64,000 nucleotides of DNA from Prescottella agglutinans (GTDB lineage Bacteria > Actinomycetota > Actinomycetes > Mycobacteriales > Mycobacteriaceae): assembly GCF_004011865.1 (NCBI RefSeq), contig NZ_RKLP01000003.1, positions 310,001 to 374,000 on the forward strand. Reading direction: 5' to 3'. Below are positions 59,499 through 64,000 of this stretch, in pieces. How positions within the stretch are numbered: the first letter of the stretch is position 1; every line of letters starts with the position of its first letter. The notes beneath the pieces were generated by a model. The model ran no database searches. It saw nothing but the letters and a program-made list of their open reading frames with translations, and was not told where the DNA came from. Made by a program: the position numbers and the translations under genes.

Positions 59499-60147
59499 GG
59501 TGGGCGGTCCCGTTCAGCAGAGTTTCGTCGATGTCGTTCAGGCTGGTGTAGAGGATCCGACTGCCGTCGGTGAGCAGGTCGATCAGGTCGAGCGAGTCGT
59601 CCGTCAGCCAGGTCTCGTAGGCAGCGAGGGCGACGCCGAGCAGCAGGTACCCGGCGGTGCGGGGGAGTTGGTCGGTGGGGTCGAGTCGCATCCGGCGCGC
59701 GACGTACTCGGCGATCACCCGGCGCCAGCCGTCGTACATCACCACCGAGTACGCCTGCAGGGCCGGCACCACGAAGATCAGCCGCATGCGTTCGCGGTGA
59801 GCCGCGGCGACCTCGGGCGGGAACGTGTTGAACGCCAACAGTGCCGAGATCAGGCCGTCGAGCAGTGGCGTGTCGTCGGGAATCTCGGCGAGCAGGGTGC
59901 GCATCTCGGACAGGTGCGCGTCGAAGTCGCCCCACGGGACTGCGTTCTTCGACGGGAAGTACCGGAAGAACGTGCGACGTGCGATCCCTGCGGCCTCGGC
60001 GATGTCGTCGACGCTGGTGTCGTCGAATCCGCGCGTGGCGAACAGGTCGATCCCGACCGCGGCGATCCGGTCGCGCGTGGTCGTCGGCCGTCGGCCGATC
60101 CGCGACGACGGGTTCCTACGGCTTCGCACCTGTGTGACCTCCTTCAC
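59488..60147 (-). CDS. mftR: Mycofactocin-system TetR regulator MftR
   Basis: A 219-residue TetR protein. The HTH and following helix read SVDDIAEAAGIARRTFFRYF then PSKNAVPWGDFDAH, a block characteristic of MftR. MftR represses mft genes and responds to acyl-CoA ligands in mycobacteria. It is divergent from mftA with a 106-base spacer containing several inverted repeats. It is followed by the probable mftM. Confidence 0.9.
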   Translation of the reverse strand: MKEVTQVRSRRNPSSRIGRRPTTTRDRIAAVGIDLFATRGFDDTSVDDIAEAAGIARRTFFRYFPSKNAVPWGDFDAHLSEMRTLLAEIPDDTPLLDGLISALLAFNTFPPEVAAAHRERMRLIFVVPALQAYSVVMYDGWRRVIAEYVARRMRLDPTDQLPRTAGYLLLGVALAAYETWLTDDSLDLIDLLTDGSRILYTSLNDIDETLLNGTAHHDA

Positions 60148-60188
60148 TAGTCATTGTGCACCCGATGCCATTACAGTGGTGAACCGAG

Positions 60189-60207
60189 TCACAGTGAAGC
60201 AGTCACT
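60189..60207. promoter_or_regulatory. Candidate MftR operator in the mftR-mftA spacer
   Basis: TCACAGTGA (60189-60197) and AGTGA-AGCAG-TCACT (60193-60207) are overlapping inverted repeats; a related TTCACTAGTCA is nearer mftR. The position between divergent genes suits repression of both. Confidence 0.4.
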
Positions 60208-60253
60208 ATGGCCTCTGACTCCGGTCCCGGGGTCCGATTTGGAGGAGGAATCG

Positions 60254-60346
60254 ATGTCCGATCGCCAGAGTGTCACCGAGAGCCAGCTCGTCGAGGAGTC
60301 CCTCGTCGAAGAGGTTTCCATCGACGGCATGTGCGGCGTGTACTGA
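60254..60346 (+). CDS. mftA: Mycofactocin precursor peptide MftA
   Basis: A 30-residue precursor: a leader with SQLVEESLVEEVS and the conserved C-terminus IDGMCGVY. The last Val-Tyr is the core converted by MftC into the redox-active lactam. The ATG follows GGAGGAGGAA. mftB starts two bases after the stop. Confidence 0.97.
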   Translation: MSDRQSVTESQLVEESLVEEVSIDGMCGVY

Positions 60347-60348
60347 TC

Positions 60349-60651
60349 GTGTCCGAACAAGTCGCCGGCGGCAGTTCGTCGGTCGGCACGATCGATCTCG
60401 ACGCGGCGTGGAAGCTTCACCCGCAGGTGGCGCTGCGCCCCGAACCTTTCGGGGCGCTGCTCTACCACTTCGGGACGCGAAAGCTGTCGTTCCTGAAGAA
60501 CCGGGCCATCGTCGCGATCGTCGAATCCCTGCCCGAGCACCGGAATGTGCGGGCAGCACTCCAGGCCAACGGCATCGAGGAGGATGCGGCGCGGCCGTAT
60601 CTGCGCGCCCTCGAGACCCTGGCCGACTCGCACATGATCGTGCCGTCCTGA
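60349..60651 (+). CDS. mftB: Mycofactocin peptide chaperone MftB
   Basis: A 100-residue RiPP recognition protein of the PqqD type from GTG 60349. It contains DAAWKLHPQVALRPEPFGAL at about 16-35 and FLKNRAIVAIVESLPEH near 45-61. MftB binds the MftA leader and presents the core to MftC. It lies between mftA and mftC, as in all mycofactocin loci. Confidence 0.93.
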   Translation: MSEQVAGGSSSVGTIDLDAAWKLHPQVALRPEPFGALLYHFGTRKLSFLKNRAIVAIVESLPEHRNVRAALQANGIEEDAARPYLRALETLADSHMIVPS

Positions 60652-60747
60652 TCTGCTTCTCCTTCTCACGCTCTGCACCCAACCAGACATCCCTGAATTT
60701 CCCGACCGTTTGTTCCGAGGATTCAGCCTGATTCGAGGATTTCAGCC

Positions 60748-61965
60748 ATGACCTCAGTTCTCGAGCCTCCTGCTCCCAAGGTGGGGCGACTGGTCGACCA
60801 GTTCGAACTCGGCCTCGATGCTCCGATCTGCCTCACGTGGGAACTCACCTACGCGTGCAACCTGTCCTGTGTGCACTGCCTGTCGTCCTCCGGACGCCGG
60901 GACCCGCGCGAGCTCTCGACCGAGCAGTGCAAGTCGATCATCGACGAGCTGCAGCGCATGCAGGTCTTCTACGTCAACATCGGTGGCGGCGAGCCGACCG
61001 TGCGCTCGGACTTCTGGGAGCTCGTCGACTACGCCACCGCACACCAGGTGGGCGTGAAGTTCTCCACCAACGGCGTCAAGATCGACAAGAAGGTGGCCGA
61101 GCGCCTCGCGGCGAGCGACTACGTCGACGTCCAGATCTCGCTCGACGGCGCGACCGCCGAGGTGAACGACGCTGTGCGCGGGCCGGGCTCGTTCGCCATG
61201 GCGATCCGGGCGCTCGAGAATCTCTCCGAGGCCGGTTTCCGGGACGCCAAGATCTCGGTCGTCGTCACCCGCGAGAACGTCAGCCAGCTCGACGAGTTCA
61301 AGACGCTCGCCGACAAGTACGGTGCGACGCTGCGCATCACGCGGCTGCGCCCGTCCGGCCGCGGCGCCGACGTGTGGGACGAGCTGCACCCCACGCAGGA
61401 GCAGCAGCGCGAGCTGTACGACTGGCTGGTCGCCAACGGCGAGGGTGTGTTGACGGGTGACTCCTTCTTCCACCTGTCGGCATACGGGGACGCGTTGCCG
61501 GGCCTCAACCTGTGCGGCGCCGGCCGCGTCGTGTGCCTGATCGACCCGATCGGCGACGTGTACGCGTGCCCGTTCGCGATCCACGACCAGTTCCTGGCCG
61601 GAAACATCGTCTCCGACGGTGGTTTCCAGCAGGTGTGGCAGCACTCGGAGCTGTTCCAGGATCTGCGGTCACCGCAGACCGGCGGCGCCTGCAGCAAGTG
61701 CGACCACTACGACTCGTGCCGCGGCGGCTGCATGGCGGCCAAGTTCTTCACGGGCCTGCCGATGGACGGCCCGGACCCCGAGTGCGTCCAGGGCTACGGC
61801 ACGTCCGCGCTCGAGGCCGAGCGCACCGTGCCGAAGTCGAGCCAGGACCATTCGCGGACCGGTAAGCGTGCCGAGCGGCGCACGCCGCAGGCGCCGGTTC
61901 CGCTGACCCTGCTGACCCGTCCACCGGCCAAGATCTGCGACGAAAATCCGCTTGCCGGTATGTAG
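60748..61965 (+). CDS. mftC: Mycofactocin radical SAM maturase MftC
   Basis: A 405-residue radical-SAM/SPASM enzyme. The SAM [4Fe-4S] motif is CNLSCVHC at about 38-45. The C-terminal SPASM clusters use CGAGRVVCLIDPIGDVYACP and CSKCDHYDSCRGGC, with a further Cys in DPECVQG. MftC decarboxylates the Tyr and crosslinks Val-Tyr in MftA. A palindromic repeat element separates it from mftD. Confidence 0.96.
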   Translation: MTSVLEPPAPKVGRLVDQFELGLDAPICLTWELTYACNLSCVHCLSSSGRRDPRELSTEQCKSIIDELQRMQVFYVNIGGGEPTVRSDFWELVDYATAHQVGVKFSTNGVKIDKKVAERLAASDYVDVQISLDGATAEVNDAVRGPGSFAMAIRALENLSEAGFRDAKISVVVTRENVSQLDEFKTLADKYGATLRITRLRPSGRGADVWDELHPTQEQQRELYDWLVANGEGVLTGDSFFHLSAYGDALPGLNLCGAGRVVCLIDPIGDVYACPFAIHDQFLAGNIVSDGGFQQVWQHSELFQDLRSPQTGGACSKCDHYDSCRGGCMAAKFFTGLPMDGPDPECVQGYGTSALEAERTVPKSSQDHSRTGKRAERRTPQAPVPLTLLTRPPAKICDENPLAGM

Positions 61966-61972
61966 TTCCCGA

Positions 61973-62025
61973 TGGCCGAATGTCACACGCGTTCAATCCG
62001 ACTGGACGCATGTGACATTCGGCCA
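61973..62025. repeat. Palindromic repeat element, copy B
   Basis: TGGCCGAATGTCACA (61973-61987) and TGTGACATTCGGCCA (62011-62025) are perfect 15-base inverted arms around a 23-base centre. The core 47 bases match copy A at 57345-57391 in about 40 positions. It fills the mftC-mftD gap. Confidence 0.75.
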
Positions 62026-62053
62026 CACCCCCTGATCGAAGGAAGAGTGCGTT

Positions 62054-63232
62054 ATGGCCAAGAGCGCGTGGTTCGAGACGGTTGCCGAGGCGCAACGTCG
62101 CGCGAAGAAGCGTCTGCCCAAGTCGGTGTATGCGGCGCTGGTCGCCGGGTCCGAGAAGGGCCTGACCGTCGACGACAACATCGCGGCGTTCTCCGAACTC
62201 GGGTTCGCCCCGCACGTCGCGGGCCTGTGCGGCGAGCGTGATCTGTCGACCACCGTGATGGGCCAGCCCATCTCGATGCCGGTGATGATCTCGCCGACCG
62301 GTGTGCAGGCCGTGCACCCGGACGGCGAGGTCGCCGTCGCCCGTGCCGCCGCCGCCCGCGGCACCGCGATCGGGTTGAGCTCGTTCGCGAGCAAGTCGAT
62401 CGAGGAGGTGGCGTCGGCCAACCCGCAGACGTTCTTCCAGATGTACTGGGTGGGCGACCGGGACACGCTGCTGCAGCGCATGGAGCGTGCCCGCGCGGCC
62501 GGCGCGACCGGCCTGATCATCACCCTCGACTGGTCCTTCTCCAACGGCCGCGACTGGGGCAGCCCGGCGATCCCGGAGAAGATGGATCTCAAGGCGATGT
62601 TCCAGTTCGCCCCGGAGGGCATCACGCGCCCGAAGTGGCTGTGGGAGTTCGCCAAGACCGGCAAGGTGCCGGACCTGACGACGCCGAACCTGGCCGCACC
62701 GGGCCAGGACGCGCCCACGTTCTTCGGCGCGTACGGACAGTGGATGGGCACCCCGCTGCCGACGTGGGAGGACGTCGCGTGGCTGCGTGAGCAGTGGGGC
62801 GGACCGTTCATGCTCAAGGGCGTCATGCGTGTCGACGACGCCAAGCGGGCACTCGACGCCGGCTGCTCCGCGATCTCGGTGTCGAACCACGGCGGCAACA
62901 ACCTCGACGGCACCCCGGCACCGATCCGGGCGCTGCCGGCGATCGCCGAGGCGGTCGGCGACCAGCTCGAGGTCGTGCTCGACGGCGGCATCCGCCGCGG
63001 CAGCGACGTCGTCAAGGCGCTCGCCCTCGGCGCCCGTGCCGTCATGATCGGCCGTGCCTACCTGTGGGGTCTGTCGGCCAACGGCCAGGCCGGTGTCGAG
63101 AACGTCCTCGACATCCTCCGCGGCGGCATCGACTCGGCGGTCCTCGGCCTGGGCCACAAGTCGATTCACGACCTGAGCCCGAACGATCTGGTGATCCCCG
63201 AGGGCTTCCGCCGCGACCTGGGCGTCGGCTAG
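62054..63232 (+). CDS. mftD: Mycofactocin FMN-dependent dehydrogenase MftD
   Basis: A 392-residue protein of the L-lactate dehydrogenase/glycolate oxidase family. The active-site block SVSNHGGNNLDGTPAPIRAL near 275-294 carries the catalytic His, and FMN-binding DGGIRRGSDVVKALALGA follows. MftD oxidatively deaminates the MftC product AHDP to form premycofactocin. The ATG has GAAGGAAGAG upstream. Confidence 0.95.
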   Translation: MAKSAWFETVAEAQRRAKKRLPKSVYAALVAGSEKGLTVDDNIAAFSELGFAPHVAGLCGERDLSTTVMGQPISMPVMISPTGVQAVHPDGEVAVARAAAARGTAIGLSSFASKSIEEVASANPQTFFQMYWVGDRDTLLQRMERARAAGATGLIITLDWSFSNGRDWGSPAIPEKMDLKAMFQFAPEGITRPKWLWEFAKTGKVPDLTTPNLAAPGQDAPTFFGAYGQWMGTPLPTWEDVAWLREQWGGPFMLKGVMRVDDAKRALDAGCSAISVSNHGGNNLDGTPAPIRALPAIAEAVGDQLEVVLDGGIRRGSDVVKALALGARAVMIGRAYLWGLSANGQAGVENVLDILRGGIDSAVLGLGHKSIHDLSPNDLVIPEGFRRDLGVG

Positions 63233-63258
63233 AAGCCGCACGCGTCGAACGGGGCGCG

Positions 63259-64000
63259 ATGCCCAGCACACTCACCGAGCAGTTCATCCTGGCCGGGCGC
63301 ACCGCCCCGGCCAGGGTGCTGTTCGGTCCGCACGAGACCAACCTCGGTGCCGGCCGTGCGCTGTCGCCGCGGCACGTCGCGTACTACGCACGACGTGCCC
63401 GCGGCGGTGCCGGGGTGATCGTCACCGAGACGGCGTCGGTCCATCCGAGTGACTGGCCGTACGAGCGGGCGCCGCTGGCGGCGGACTGCGGCGCGGGTTG
63501 GCGGGAGATCGTCGAGGCGTGCCGCCCGCACGGATCGCTGGTGCTCGCCGGCCTGGGGCACACCGGGTTCCAGGGCTCGAGCGCGTGGTCGCAGTCGGCG
63601 CTGTGGGCGCCGTCCCGGTTCCCGGATCCGGTGTCGCGGGAACTGCCGATGGAGATGGAGCGTGCCGAGATCGCGGCGCTCGTCGCCGGCTTCCGGGCCG
63701 CGGCCGCCCTCGCGGCGGCGTCGGGCGTGGACGGTGTCGAGATCGACGCGGGCGCGTCGTCGTTGCTGCGGCAGTTCCATTCGGGCCTGACCAACCATCG
63801 CGCCGACGAGTACGGGTCCGACAGGCTGCGCCTCACCCGTGAGGTGATCGGTGCGGTTCGCGCCGAACTCGGCGACGAGCGCGTCCTGTCGCTGCGGCTG
63901 AGCTGTGACGAGCAGGCCCCGTGGGCGGGGGTCACGCCCGAGGAGGCCGCCGATCAGGTTCGGGCACTGGCCGATTCGCTGGATCTGCTCGTCGTGGTGC
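63259..64000 (+). CDS. Mycofactocin-system old yellow enzyme family oxidoreductase (partial, 3' end outside window)
   Basis: At least 247 codons from ATG 63259; the frame runs off the window. The TIM-barrel flavoenzyme pattern is seen as ALSPRHVAYYARRARGGAGV and the old-yellow-enzyme block LLRQFHSGLTNHRADEYGSDR near 174-194. NADH:flavin oxidoreductases of this type sit between mftD and mftE in many rhodococcal loci. The substrate is unknown. It begins 26 bases after mftD. Confidence 0.85.
   Translation, partial: MPSTLTEQFILAGRTAPARVLFGPHETNLGAGRALSPRHVAYYARRARGGAGVIVTETASVHPSDWPYERAPLAADCGAGWREIVEACRPHGSLVLAGLGHTGFQGSSAWSQSALWAPSRFPDPVSRELPMEMERAEIAALVAGFRAAAALAAASGVDGVEIDAGASSLLRQFHSGLTNHRADEYGSDRLRLTREVIGAVRAELGDERVLSLRLSCDEQAPWAGVTPEEAADQVRALADSLDLLVVV

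Overview
The window looks like a chromosomal core region of a high-GC, mycolic-acid-containing actinomycete, most probably Rhodococcus. The evidence is the hadAB–trpT–secE–nusG–rplKA–rplJL–mce–rpoBC–rpsLG–fusA–tuf–mycofactocin gene order, a TTG-started rpoB, an mce lipid-import operon, a KshB-type steroid hydroxylase reductase, two perfect KstR-type operators and a small porin-like peptide. No phage, IS element, CRISPR array or rRNA was seen.

Layout. 1-5.1 kb: end of hadA, hadB, tRNA-Trp, secE, nusG, rplK, rplA, then a long L10-type leader with an attenuator, rplJ and rplL. 5.1-16.7 kb: one ten-gene operon with overlapping genes, holding the Mce ATPase, two YrbE permeases, six Mce proteins MceA-F and two Mce-associated proteins; a perfect 8+8 palindrome lies upstream. 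17.1-24.7 kb: rpoB and rpoC. 24.8-31.4 kb: a small membrane protein, an acyl-ACP thioesterase, an FprB-type ferredoxin reductase, a quinone-oxidoreductase-like enzyme, a MarR/MFS efflux pair and an orphan protein. 31.5-40.8 kb: a translationally coupled acyl-CoA carboxylase operon (maleylpyruvate isomerase-like protein, AtuA-like protein, two acyl-CoA dehydrogenases, carboxylase beta and alpha subunits, crotonase) resembling M. tuberculosis Rv0976c-Rv0971c. 40.9-42.9 kb: a 42-residue porin-like peptide, a TetR regulator and two DUF3558 lipoproteins. 43.0-47.7 kb: rpsL, rpsG, fusA, tuf. 47.8-50.7 kb: a small accessory module (FAD monooxygenase, LysR, NTF2-like). 50.7-53.9 kb: an Asp23/AmaP envelope operon ending in a pentapeptide-repeat gene. 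54.1-58.6 kb: ferredoxin reductase, Asp/Glu-racemase-like protein, TetR, SPW membrane protein, kshB. 58.7-64 kb: mycofactocin cluster (probable mftM, mftR, mftA, mftB, mftC, mftD and the start of an old-yellow-enzyme gene that runs off the end).

How the parts work together. Two thirds of the window is transcription and translation core. The rest is lipid, sterol and redox biology: Mce lipid import, a branched or terpenoid acyl-CoA carboxylase pathway, two genes under KstR-type operators and the mycofactocin redox cofactor next to them. Gene starts were set by ribosome binding sites, overlaps and family length, so several differ from the longest open frame.
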